The translations under genes were made by a program, and so were the position numbers. From assembly GCA_905221605.1 (NCBI GenBank), contig CAJNDS010001558.1, positions 605,001 to 620,000 on the forward strand: a stretch of 15,000 nt of DNA, given 5' to 3'. This DNA comes from Symbiodinium natans (lineage: Eukaryota; Sar; Dinophyceae; Suessiales; Symbiodiniaceae). A model generated the notes under the pieces. That model did no database searches. It saw only the letters and a list, made by a program, of their open reading frames with translations, and was not told the origin of the DNA. This document shows positions 1-6,807 of the stretch, in pieces. How positions within the stretch are numbered: the first letter of the stretch is position 1; each line of letters starts with the position of its first letter.

Positions 1-133
1 GCCTCTTCGCAGCACGCATTTGGGCATGTGGACAACCTGAACATCAGAGCTCAGATCCACGCCGTGGCCACTGCGAAGCACCAGAAAAACGGCACGGCAG
101 CCGCGAGAAACCTGAAAAAGGCTAACGGCTAAA

Positions 134-316
134 GGCCCACCTACATCAAATCGAAACTCCTTCACAGGACATCAGGAATCACACTGGGCATTGGGCAGAA
201 CCTGCACGCACGTGAGGAATGCCCACCCATCAACAGCCTCAAAACTGTCGAGCCCGCCAAACATCAAAGTCAAACATCAATTCAACGGCAACAGCTCCCA
301 CACTGGGCATCGGGCA
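134..316. repeat. Diverged direct duplication (134-197 and 250-316)
   Basis: Two segments of about 65 bp align end to end. They share a CCACC/CCGCC start, an ACATCAAA core and a nearly identical 18-bp end (CACACTGGGCAT, then T or C, then GGGCA; 17 of 18 match). The middle is diverged, with small insertions and deletions, so the duplication is old. The copies are separated by 52 bp of unrelated sequence. No function is evident. Confidence 0.6.
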
Positions 317-581
317 ACTGACGAGTCCGAGTTCGATGATTCGTTTTCCTGACCAACAAAATGTGTCTCCCCTACCTGCGACTCGTAAACGTGGCAAAGT
401 TCTATTACCGCGTTCAAAAAACGTGCTTCGACGGCCTTCTCGTCCGAGCTAGTGTTGATCTCCCCCTCCTGCCACTGTCACGGGACAACTTACCTCACGC
501 CAACGCTCATGCCCGACAGCCTGCCTCTTCTGCCAGACGCTGCCATCGCGCCATGGTCCGAACCCCTTGAAAATGCGCAAA

Positions 582-653
582 AGAACTTCTCCAGAACACA
601 ACTTGTCTTGTAGAAGTTCTCCGAATCCTACACGAACCATGCATGAATTCTCC
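582..653. repeat. Degenerate short repeat with internal dyad
   Basis: AGAACTTCT (582-590) and AGAAGTTCT (612-620) are exact reverse complements. Both are followed by CC, so they also read as imperfect direct repeats. A third, weaker copy (GAATTCTCC) begins at 645. The spacing is about 30-33 bp. The stretch could form a hairpin with a 21-nt loop, but there is no further evidence of function. Confidence 0.45.
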
Positions 654-1085
654 AAACACGATCGTCCCTGAACCCTTTACCCTAAAGACTGAGCCCTACC
701 AAAGATGAAATCTGCAGACTGACAACCCCACACGCTATCTTGAGCATGACCAGTGAACATTGTGGGCTAGTTGGGCCATCCGAAAACGCAGGGTCATAGG
801 GACCATTTAGGGGTAGATAGAACCCTTAAACCAGGGGCCCGGACACTGAATTTCGCTGACTCAGGATGAACAGCCAAGGCCACGTGTGAAAGCTAACCCA
901 AAACAAGAAATCCGGCGGACACGCTGATCGAACTAGTGTCTGAATTGAGATATTCCATCGACCCAACCTAAAGATCCCATCAAACTGGCCAAAATGTATA
1001 GAAGGGAAGCTCGCTGGCGCTAAAAGCACCGGGCCGCTCGCTTGAGTAGCAGGTAGTCCCACCCCAACCACCCAAACTATTCTCA

Positions 1086-1101
1086 TTTAGGGTTTAGGGT
1101 T
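1086..1101 (+). repeat. Short TTTAGGG block (2 units)
   Basis: Two canonical units mark the first telomere-type motif in the window. A C6/G6 hairpin follows immediately. Confidence 0.85.
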
Positions 1102-1113
1102 CACCCCCCAAAA

Positions 1114-1129
1114 CCCCCCTCAAGGGGGG
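1114..1129. repeat. C6/G6 hairpin
   Basis: Six C, the loop TCAA, then six G form a perfect 6-bp GC stem. The C6 arm can alternatively pair with the G6 run at 1180-1185, so two mutually exclusive folds are possible in a transcript or single strand. Short G-runs are common here, so this may be coincidental. Confidence 0.5.
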
Positions 1130-1714
1130 CTTTCTTGCTTTTTACTTCTTTCAGAACTGTAAGAGACGAATAAGAGCAAGGGGGGTCCCAGCGGCCTCCT
1201 GGAGCCTTTGGGAGCACGTTAGTGGCTCGTGGGCCTTGTTCGGGCTTTCGCGGAGCAAATGGAAGGGCTTAAAAACCGTTCATTTGAACACTAAAAAACT
1301 CGCAGTTTCATTACGGGTCCGGACAAATCCTGGATCCCCGCCTTTTTTTGGCTTGATGAAGTGTGAGGGGGCCCTCAACGGACAGCAAAACGGCTGATGG
1401 TCGCAGGGGCCTGGGCCGGCTCCTGCTCCCAAGCAAGATGGCAGCAAAGGGCTGGCAGTGCTGAGGGCCTAGAATAGCCCAGGCCATGCCAAGTTGATAA
1501 GGTCAAAAGGGTCGGGATGCCAAAGGCGTTTGAGGGGGTTCCAGAGAGGGGTCGGGGTCCCGGCATTTTCCAGGAAGGGGTCTCAAATGGTCGTAGGGGC
1601 GCCAGTCCCAGGAGGGTCTCAGCATGGCCTTTTTTTGGGCAAATTGCGCAGGACAACTTGACCAGACCCCGGCCGGGGGTACCCTCCGACCTCCCTAAAA
1701 AAACCAAAACACAT

Positions 1715-1730
1715 TAGGGCTTACGCCCTA
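1715..1730. repeat. TAGGGC/GCCCTA hairpin
   Basis: Exact 6-bp arms enclose the loop TTAC. The arms are one-unit telomeric variants in opposite orientations, the same design seen at 5669-5686 and 6638-6657. Confidence 0.6.
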
Positions 1731-1800
1731 GGTCTGTCCCTCACCGTTCTGTGGAGACGGTCGGTCGGGGACCTCGGTCGAAGCCTCGAGAGCCCATGTG

Positions 1801-1874
1801 AGGGTTTAGGGTTTAGGGTTTAGGGTTTAGGGTTTAGGGTTTAGGCTTTAGGGTTTAGGGTTTAGGGTTTAGGG
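1801..1874 (+). repeat. TTTAGGG array, about 10 units
   Basis: This is a near-perfect heptamer array with the G-rich strand on top and a single TTTAGGC variant near its middle. It is interstitial. The near-homogeneity suggests recent expansion or insertion relative to its neighbours. Confidence 0.95.
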
Positions 1875-1972
1875 CTTCGCACTTGAGACCGCCTGTCTAG
1901 GCGGGCCATCTGCTGGCTTAGATCCCTGGGCGCTGCTGCGGGCACAGAGACCTTCCAGGGATCCGGGCCCCA
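1875..1972. other. Spacer of 98 bp with two perfect hairpins
   Basis: This spacer lies between two G-strand arrays. CCGCCT-GTCT-AGGCGG (1889-1904) is a perfect 6-bp stem with a tetraloop. GATCCCTGG (1921-1929) pairs exactly with CCAGGGATC (1955-1963) across a 25-nt loop. Two strong consecutive stems in under 100 bp would suit a structured RNA or a fold-back element. No RNA family is recognised. Confidence 0.5.
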
Positions 1973-2007
1973 GGGGTTTAGGGTTTAGGGTTTAGGGTTT
2001 AGGGGGG
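1973..2007 (+). repeat. TTTAGGG array, about 4 units
   Basis: Canonical units end in a run of six G. A long inverted repeat that encloses the next, oppositely oriented block begins four bases later. Confidence 0.9.
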
Positions 2008-2010
2008 TTG

Positions 2011-2218
2011 TACTTGGAGGGTCATGGTACTTATAAACCAGTAATGACTGCACCCGAATGGGTTATAATTGGGTTACAAGTGGAGCTAATGTTAGGTTAA
2101 TTAATGAGTGCCCTGACCCTAAACCCTAAACCCTAAACCCTAAACCCTAAACCCTAAACCCTAAACCCTAAACCCTAAACCTCCAAGTGGATTACTAAGT
2201 ACCCTGACCCTCCAAGTA
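2011..2218. repeat. Inverted repeat enclosing a CCCTAAA array
   Basis: The outer 23-bp arms (2011-2033 and 2196-2218) are reverse complements at 22 of 23 positions. Each carries TACTTGGAGGGTCA, one differing base, then GGTACTTA. Between them lie about 80 bp of AT-richer unique sequence and the CCCTAAA array 2117-2181. A partial third copy of the arm (TGACCCT at 2114-2120 with sequence to its left) creates a nested fold-back of about 103 bp (2018-2120). The arrangement resembles a fold-back element interrupted or extended by telomeric repeat. Confidence 0.7.
2117..2181 (-). repeat. CCCTAAA array, 9 units
   Basis: Canonical array with the C-rich strand on top and no internal variants. It lies inside the 2011-2218 inverted repeat. 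Confidence 0.95.
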
Positions 2219-2220
2219 TG

Positions 2221-2398
2221 AGGGGTTTAAGGAGCTTAGGGGGTTCAGGGGTTAGGGAGTTTGGGGAGTTTCGGCGGGCCTGGGGTGTTTAGGGAGTTTC
2301 GGAGCTTCGGTTTGGGGAGTTTCGGGGGCTTCGTTTTGGGGAGTTTAGGGTTTATCGGGCTTAGGATTTTGGGTTTGGGGGGTTCCAGGGAGGGTTTG
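2221..2398 (+). repeat. Strongly degenerate G-strand telomeric-like tract
   Basis: TTTAGGG, TTTCGGG and TTTGGGG words mix with a repeated GGGGAGTTT motif (five copies, some one G shorter). The tract reads as an FG/GS-rich open frame only because of this repetition and is not a credible gene. It looks like an old array that has diverged and partly re-expanded. Confidence 0.75.
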
Positions 2399-2536
2399 CA
2401 GGGGATTCGCAGGCTGGAGGACTTCTTAATTCCTTACAGTCGAAAATCCCCAGGGCTGGGGCTATCCTGCTTATGGTCGTGAGCCACAACCGGTAATCTT
2501 TTGGGCTTCGGGCTTAGGGTATAGAGAACCCGAAAT

Positions 2537-2580
2537 CCTAACCCTAAACCCTAAACCCTAAACCCTAAACCCTAAACCCT
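2537..2580 (-). repeat. CCCTAAA array, 6 units
   Basis: Canonical C-strand units. A short degenerate G-strand stretch (about 2501-2521, TTCGGGCTTAGGG) precedes it, so this is a G-to-C orientation switch with only about 15 bp between. Confidence 0.9.
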
Positions 2581-2654
2581 CATCGAACTAAAACCACGGA
2601 CATGACCCTAGCATGAGGCTCCCACCGCACCCGCCCGCAGGCACCCTGCAGAAG

Positions 2655-2678
2655 GCCTAAACCCTCAACCTTCACCCT
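2655..2678 (-). repeat. Short degenerate CCCTAAA-like block
   Basis: About three diverged C-strand units (CCTAAA, CCCTCAA and CTTCACCC-like words). Confidence 0.5.
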
Positions 2679-2733
2679 CGGTTCTGCTCCCTTTCCTTTG
2701 AGCTGGACCCTTGGCTGAAACGCCAGGGCTGTG

Positions 2734-2851
2734 AGGGGGTTCAGGATTTCGGGTTTAGGGTTTGGGGTTTAGGGTTCAGGGTTTGCGCTTTAGGGTTCAG
2801 GGTTTCGGGTTTAGGGTTTAAGATTTAGGGTTTAGGGTTTAGGGTTTGGGG
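2734..2851 (+). repeat. Degenerate TTTAGGG array with TTCAGGG, TTTCGGG and TTTGGGG variants
   Basis: About 16 heptamer-like units on the G strand with substitutions mainly at positions 3-4 of TTTAGGG. The right end is the most canonical. Confidence 0.9.
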
Positions 2852-2926
2852 TCTGCGTGCAGGCTGGTTGAGGGATGACGGTCGACTCACCGCCCAACAC
2901 TCAACATCCGAAGCCCAGAAAATCTG

Positions 2927-2987
2927 CCCTAAACCCTAAACCCTAAACCCTGATCCCTGAACCCTAAACCCTAAACCCTGAACCCTC
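2927..2987 (-). repeat. CCCTAAA array with CCCTGAA and CCCTGAT variants
   Basis: About nine C-strand units in which canonical and CCCTGAA units are interleaved. Confidence 0.9.
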
Positions 2988-3050
2988 ATGGTGGCCTGCT
3001 GGTGGCTTGGCTCCTTCTTTGGGAGCACCACCTCAGGGCGACTGAGCTGC

Positions 3051-3111
3051 GGCTTCGGGTTTCGGGCTTCGGGTTTTGGGTTTGGGGTTTGCGGTTTAGG
3101 GTGTAGGGTTT
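3051..3111 (+). repeat. Degenerate G-strand block (TTTCGGG/TTTGGGG)
   Basis: About eight diverged units. Orientation switches again within about 20 bp, so this block and the next form an imperfect fold-back around 3121-3140. Confidence 0.8.
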
Positions 3112-3130
3112 GTCTTTATCTCGGGTTTAA

Positions 3131-3223
3131 GCCCCCGAACCCTTAGACCCTGCACCCTTAAACCATGAAACCCTCCTTGAAACCCTTGAAACTACCCTGA
3201 ACCCTAAACCCTAAACCCTGAAC
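3131..3223 (-). repeat. Degenerate C-strand block
   Basis: Units with inserted or changed bases (CCCTTAAA, CCCTTGAAA, CCCTGAA) end in three more canonical CCCTAAA/CCCTGAA units on the right. Confidence 0.8.
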
Positions 3224-3307
3224 GTCCTCAACACGCGAAAAAGCCCCCGAGGCCCCCCAAGCCCTAAACCGGCGAGGTCTGTGAGGCGCTCAGCGCTTAC
3301 AGTAAAG

Positions 3308-3364
3308 GCTTAGGGTTTAGGGTTTAGGATTTAGGATTTTAGGGTTTAGGGTTTAGGTTTGGAG
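3308..3364 (+). repeat. TTTAGGG array with TTTAGGA variants
   Basis: About eight G-strand units, two of them ending in GGA. It lies 16 bp upstream of the fold-back element 3381-3480. Confidence 0.9.
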
Positions 3365-3380
3365 CATCCTTATCCTCATT

Positions 3381-3480
3381 CCCGAAGAGTAGGAATAAAA
3401 AGGGTGCCCTTTTCGGTTTAGAGGGCTTATACTATAAGCGAACCCAAACCTAACAACAGGGAATAAGGGCCTGCTCTGGG
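3381..3480. mobile_element. 100-bp fold-back (MITE-like) element candidate
   Basis: The left end CCCGAAGAGTAGG and the complement of the right end CCCAGAGCAGG agree at 10 of 11 aligned bases with a 2-nt indel. The centre is a perfect 15-nt palindrome, GCTTATA-C-TATAAGC (3425-3439), and GGTTT-rich sequence pairs between ends and centre. The left half contains a second small hairpin, AAAAGGG-TG-CCCTTTT (3398-3413). No exact target-site duplication is visible; the flanks share only TCCT. Its size matches the fold-backs at 11646, 11925, 12494 and 14583. It has no coding capacity. Confidence 0.55.
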
Positions 3481-3568
3481 TCCTAGAACTCTTTTGTTCC
3501 CGCCGGCCTCGACGGTCTTCCCAGCCTCGTGCTCACGGACATGGACGGCCCCTTGCCGAAACTTGTCC

Positions 3569-3659
3569 TGGGTTTAGGGTTTAGGGTTTCGGGTTTGGGG
3601 TTTAGGGTTTGGGGTTTAGGGTTTAGGGTTTAGGGTTAACAGGGTTTAGGGTTTAGGGG
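3569..3659 (+). repeat. TTTAGGG array with TTTCGGG/TTTGGGG variants
   Basis: About 12 G-strand units. A short AACA interruption precedes the last two. Confidence 0.92.
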
Positions 3660-3723
3660 CGACCGGGGCACTCTGAGCATGGCTGAGGTCTTCGGTCTAC
3701 GGATTGGCCGTCATTGCCCTCAT

Positions 3724-3834
3724 TCCTAAACCCTCAACCCTCAACCCACAACCCTCAACCCTCATCCCTAAACCCTAAACCCTAAACCCTAAACCCTAAC
3801 CCCTGGGAAGGGTCAGGGTTTAGGGGTTTGGGGG
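3724..3834. repeat. C-strand array folding back into a short G-strand block
   Basis: Positions 3724-3804 are C-strand units, first CCCTCAA variants and then canonical CCCTAAA. After a GGGAAGGGT-type link the orientation reverses to CAGGGTTTAGGGGTTT (3814-3829), which pairs imperfectly with the last 15 bp of the C block. This is a telomeric fold-back junction with a loop of about 9 nt. Confidence 0.8.
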
Positions 3835-3894
3835 TCGGCCAGCTGCGGCATGAGATCCTTTTGCTACCAACGGTCTGATCAAACGCTGCCTGGG

Positions 3895-4090
3895 GTGGGG
3901 GTTTAGGGTTTAGGGTTTAGGGTTTAGGGTTTAGGGTTTGGGGTTTGGGGTTTGGGGTTTGGGGTTTGGGGTTTGGGGTTTGGGGTTTGGGGTTTGGGGT
4001 TTAGGGTTTAGGGTTTAGGGTTTAGGGTTTAGGGTTTAGGGTTTAGGGTCTAGGGTAGGGTTTAGGGCTGTAGGGGGTTTCAAGGTTAGG
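3895..4090 (+). repeat. G-strand array with a homogeneous TTTGGGG core
   Basis: Five canonical TTTAGGG units are followed by nine consecutive TTTGGGG units (3937-3999), seven canonical units (4000-4048), and then a degenerate tail. A pure variant block flanked by canonical units indicates local expansion by unequal exchange or slippage, since scattered point mutation would not give it. The G4 runs should form very stable quadruplexes. Confidence 0.95.
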
Positions 4091-4105
4091 ATTTAAACCC
4101 AGCAC

Positions 4106-4163
4106 ACCCTAAACCCTAAACCATATACCCAGTACCCTAAACCCTAAACCCTAAACCCTGCAC
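4106..4163 (-). repeat. CCCTAAA array interrupted by ATATACCCAGTA
   Basis: Two canonical units, a 15-bp interruption, then four units and a degenerate end. Confidence 0.88.
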
Positions 4164-4229
4164 CCCACAACGCTCCCTCCAACTCTCTCCTCGAGGTCGG
4201 CCGCGCCCAGGACTGCCACGACCTGCAGG

Positions 4230-4482
4230 AAGGGTTTAGGTGGGGTCTAGGGTTTGGGGTTTAGGGTTTGGGTTTTAGGGTTCAGCGTTTGTGGTTTAGG
4301 GTTTGGGGCTTAGGGTTTAGGGTTTGGGGCTTAGGGTTTAGGGTTTGGGGTTTAGGGTTTGGGGCTTAGGGTTTAGGGTTTCGGGTTTAGGGTTTGGGGT
4401 TTGGGGATTGGGGTTTGGGGTTTAGGGTTTTAGTGTTTTAGGATTTTGGGTTTGGGGTTTGGGGTTTGGGGATTGGGATTGG
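4230..4482 (+). repeat. Long variant G-strand array with a 21-bp higher-order repeat
   Basis: About 35 heptamer-like units made mainly of TTTGGGG, TTTAGGG and CTTAGGG. From 4302 the triplet TTTGGGG-CTTAGGG-TTTAGGG recurs at 4302, 4323 and 4358, with a 14-bp TTTGGGG-TTTAGGG insert between the second and third. This is a higher-order repeat. The right end becomes TTTGGGG/ATTGGGG. Confidence 0.92.
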
Positions 4483-4584
4483 ATACCCTGGCCCATGCAC
4501 TGCATGCAAACCAAGGGTGGCACACGCGTGCAAGGTGAGAGCGTGCATACACACGTGCAATGCACGTTGTGCTGATTCCACTTA
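4483..4584. other. Spacer of about 100 bp rich in TGCA/ACGTGC words
   Basis: GCATGC, CACACGCGTGC, GTGCATACACACGTGC and TGCACG words alternate purine and pyrimidine, a composition that favours Z-DNA. ACGTGCA-A-TGCACGT (4553-4567) is a perfect 15-nt palindrome with a single central base. No gene is seen. Confidence 0.6.
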
Positions 4585-4660
4585 AGGTTTAGGGTTTAGG
4601 GTTCAGGGTTCAGGGCTTAGGGTCTCGGGTTTCGGGTTTCGGGTTTAGGGTTTGGGGTTC
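4585..4660 (+). repeat. G-strand array with TTCAGGG and TTTCGGG variants
   Basis: About 10 units. Runs of like variants (TTCAGGG twice, TTTCGGG three times) sit side by side. Confidence 0.9.
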
Positions 4661-5136
4661 CTCCCTCGACGCCACCATCTGCTTGCATCCCAAGACACAT
4701 AAACCGCAACTCCGAGTGGCATGAGAATACGAGTTGCTGACCAAGGCAGATTGCACAGCGGCAATATCATCACGACAAACCATGCACAGCGTGCAGGATA
4801 AATATGTCACCGGCCAGTAGTGTGGCAGGTACACATGGTCACATGGTTGATGGCCAAGATGCTTTGTACAAAGTACTCGGGGTGAAGTCTCCAGTTGTAA
4901 ACTTCTTGATGTGCCCACATACACACACATCGACGATCAGCCAATCTCCATCATCATCAATCAATCAAGAAGTAGTCCTCAGAGCATAGCTTGAGAATCA
5001 GACTTATCAGGGAACCCGGCTGGGAATGCAAATCCCCCGTGTTACGCGCCCGCGATGCGAAACTTGCACAAGAGGACGCGACTGAAACCCATCCCTAATG
5101 GGGGGGGGGTCCTCTCATAGATTTTGCGTTAAGTGG
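4661..5136. other. Unique segment of about 480 bp, no gene recognised
   Basis: A 106-codon open frame on the minus strand (4610-4930) and a 61-codon frame on the plus strand (4804-4989) overlap here. The minus-strand frame is cysteine-rich, but the cysteines are irregularly spaced and fit no zinc-finger or secreted-peptide pattern I can name, and its C-terminal end is translated telomeric repeat. A run of ten G closes the segment at 5100-5109. A spliced exon cannot be excluded. Confidence 0.5.
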
Positions 5137-5188
5137 TAAACCCTAAACCGTAAACCCTAAACCATAACTAAACCCTAAACGCCAAACC
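5137..5188 (-). repeat. Degenerate CCCTAAA block
   Basis: About seven C-strand units with CCGTAAA, CCATAA and CGCCAAA variants. A perfect 14-bp palindrome follows. Confidence 0.85.
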
Positions 5189-5193
5189 TCAGT

Positions 5194-5207
5194 TGCCTTT
5201 AAAGGCA
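5194..5207. repeat. Perfect 14-bp palindrome TGCCTTTAAAGGCA
   Basis: This is an exact dyad without a spacer, lying in the short gap between a C-strand block and a G-strand block. It could be a protein-binding site or chance; nothing else points to a function. Confidence 0.5.
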
Positions 5208-5259
5208 TCAAACCATCCCCAGAAACTACGTCCAACCAGGGTTAAGGCACGAAACCCCA

Positions 5260-5328
5260 TTAGGGTTTAGGGTTTAGGGTTTCGGGTTTAGGGTTTGGGG
5301 TTTAGGATTAGGGTTTAGGGTTTAGGGT
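5260..5328 (+). repeat. TTTAGGG array, about 10 units
   Basis: Mostly canonical, with TTTCGGG, TTTGGGG and TTTAGGA units. Confidence 0.92.
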
Positions 5329-5410
5329 GCGTTCGGAGTTTGGGGGCAGGTTTCGACTCTCCCCAAACTGTTGCCCAAAAGCCTCCTCAAGCTCCTGGCA
5401 GATGAAGAGT

Positions 5411-5458
5411 AGGGCTGAGGGTTCAGGGGTTTGGGGTTTAGGGTTTAGGGTTTAGGGA
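5411..5458 (+). repeat. TTTAGGG array, about 6 units
   Basis: The left part is degenerate (CTGAGGG, TTCAGGGG) and the right part canonical. Confidence 0.88.
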
Positions 5459-5555
5459 ACTAGGACACCAAGCCCCGTTGACAGTGCACTACGCCCTGGA
5501 GGATGGAGCGCGAAACAACCCCGAAGCTCCATGTCGACAACCCGCGATGCCCAAA

Positions 5556-5593
5556 GGGTCTAGGGTTTAGGGCTTAGGGTTTAGGGTTTCGGT
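5556..5593 (+). repeat. TTTAGGG array, about 5 units
   Basis: Contains TCTAGGG and CTTAGGG variants. Confidence 0.88.
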
Positions 5594-5668
5594 GTTCTTT
5601 TGGTAAACTCTGAGACTGCACCTCAGGGAACCAGCTGGCGAGGTTCCGCGCATGCTGGCCTGTTGCGG

Positions 5669-5686
5669 TAGGGCTTTGGAGCCCTA
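5669..5686. repeat. TAGGGCT/AGCCCTA hairpin at an orientation switch
   Basis: Exact 7-bp arms enclose the loop TTGG. The right arm is the first unit of the following C-strand array, so the hairpin marks where the repeat turns around. It matches the design at 6638-6657. Confidence 0.65.
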
Positions 5687-5797
5687 AACTTAAGCCCTAA
5701 ACACCAAACCCCAAACCCCAAACCCCAAACCCTAAACCCTAAACCCTAAACCCTAAACCCTAAACCCTAAACCCTAAACCCTAAACCCCCCCCCCCC
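5682..5797 (-). repeat. CCCTAAA array ending in C12
   Basis: Degenerate units are followed by three CCCCAAA units, then about eight canonical CCCTAAA units, then an uninterrupted run of twelve C (5786-5797). Confidence 0.93.
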
Positions 5798-5885
5798 ACC
5801 CCCATAAGCCCTGTAAGCCCTACAAGCCCGAAACCTTGCTTTGGCTTGTGGGCTTTGGGGCTTCAGCAACTTTTGGGTTCTGCAA

Positions 5886-5979
5886 GGGTTTAGGGGTTAG
5901 GGTTTAGGGATTCGGGTTTAGGGTTTAGGGTTTAGGGTTTAGGGTTTAGGGTTTAGGGTTTAGGGTTTAGGGTTTAGGG
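5886..5979 (+). repeat. TTTAGGG array, about 13 units
   Basis: The left three units are variant and the remaining ten or so are canonical. Confidence 0.95.
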
Positions 5980-6132
5980 CTGTTTGGGGCTTCCAGGGTT
6001 TTTGGGCATTTTATGGGACGAAACCGTCGTAGAAGTCTGGGAGGGGGTGTGGCTTTGCTGCGGGTCCCTGCGCTGCGTCATCCTAGGGCTTCAAGCCCTG
6101 GGGTCCGATATCGAAAGCCCCCGAAGCCTCGA

Positions 6133-6324
6133 ACCCCTAATCCCTAAACCCTAACCCTAAACCCTAAACCCTAAACGCTAAACCCTAAACCCTAAACCCT
6201 AAACGCTAAACCCTAAACCCTAAACCCTAAACCCTAAACCCTAAACCCTAAACCCTAAACCCTAAACCCTAAACCCTAAACCCTAAACCCTAAACCCTAA
6301 ACCCTAAACCACAACCCCTAAACC
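6133..6324 (-). repeat. CCCTAAA array, about 26 units
   Basis: One of the longest C-strand arrays. A CGCTAAA variant appears twice near the left end, 28 bp apart, which suggests duplication of a four-unit segment. The right end is degenerate. Confidence 0.95.
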
Positions 6325-6372
6325 GCCACATCCCCAGCAACCCAAGACAAGAAGCCTCCAAAGTTTCCATAA

Positions 6373-6394
6373 CCCCCCCCCCCCCCTCCCCCCC
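6373..6394. repeat. C14-T-C7 homopolymer tract
   Basis: Long C-run between a C-strand array and a G-strand array. Such tracts are prone to length error in sequencing and assembly. Confidence 0.9.
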
Positions 6395-6422
6395 AAAGCC
6401 CAAGAGTTCCCTGGTGAGTAAT

Positions 6423-6477
6423 GGGGTTTAGAGTTTAGGGTTCAGGGTTTAGGGCTTTGGGTTTAGGGCTTGGGGCT
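6423..6477 (+). repeat. Degenerate G-strand block
   Basis: About eight units: TTTAGAG, TTTAGGG, TTCAGGG, CTTTGGG, CTTGGGG. Confidence 0.82.
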
Positions 6478-6571
6478 CCCTTGTTTGTGCTAGGTCTTTG
6501 TCAAACGGAAAAAAGGAGATCTGGTCAACCCTTCTCCCAAATCGCCGGTTGGGCTCAGGGTTTGGGCCCAA

Positions 6572-6589
6572 CCCCCCCCCCCCCCCCCC
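6572..6589. repeat. C18 homopolymer
   Basis: Eighteen consecutive C, the longest homopolymer in the window, in a spacer between a G-strand and a C-strand block. Confidence 0.95.
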
Positions 6590-6637
6590 ACAAATCTTAA
6601 ACTCCTGAAACTTTAGCACCCCCAAAGGTTCAGAGTG

Positions 6638-6700
6638 TAGGGCTTGGGGTAGCCCTAAGCCCTAAGCCCTAAACCCTGAACCCTAAACCCTAAACCCTAA
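6638..6700 (-). repeat. TAGGGCT/AGCCCTA hairpin and CCCTAAA array
   Basis: TAGGGCT (6638-6644) pairs exactly with AGCCCTA (6651-6657) across the loop TGGGGT. The right arm then continues as CCCTAAG, CCCTGAA and canonical CCCTAAA units. This is a second turn-around of the type seen at 5669. Confidence 0.85.
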
Positions 6701-6807
6701 GTTGAGCTTAAGCCCGAAGCAGTGTCGGGCGTTTAGGCTTTCGCAGGCCGAGGCATCTGCGGAGGGACGGAGGGATGCCGGCGAAGTCCGGCCTCTGGGG
6801 TGGGGGT

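Larger units (their letters stand above)
1..1085. other. Non-repetitive leading segment, no gene recognised
   Basis: This is the longest stretch without telomeric arrays. It has only short open frames on both strands (up to about 86 codons), and none shows a recognisable domain, signal peptide or membrane segment. It contains an old local duplication (134-197 and 250-316), an 8-bp inverted repeat (CTTCGCAG at 5-12, CTGCGAAG at 71-78), and a degenerate repeat built around AGAA-TTCTCC near 582, 612 and 644. A few isolated CCCTAAA-like words occur near 665-690. An exon of a spliced gene could lie here, but nothing in the sequence shows one. Confidence 0.6.
1102..1800. other. Spacer of about 700 bp, no gene recognised; several hairpins
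   Basis: Open frames reach 110 codons but match no family I know, and their amino-acid content is that of random GC-rich DNA. The segment holds a C6-TCAA-G6 hairpin (1114-1129) and an imperfect fold-back in which CTTGCT at 1134-1139 pairs with AGCAAG at 1175-1180. It also holds a small dyad around 1318-1339 and TAGGGC-TTAC-GCCCTA at 1715-1730. No promoter or RNA gene is identifiable. Confidence 0.55.

Noticed and set aside
2261-2482. Phe/Gly-rich plus-strand frame (FG-repeat-like protein)
   Set aside because: The FG and GS words are direct translation of degenerate TTTGGGG/GGGGAGTTT repeats, so the resemblance to FG-repeat proteins is an artefact.
4610-4930. Cysteine-rich minus-strand frame as a small secreted or zinc-binding protein
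   Set aside because: Cysteine spacing is irregular, no signal peptide is seen, and the C-terminal residues come from translated TTTCGGG repeats.
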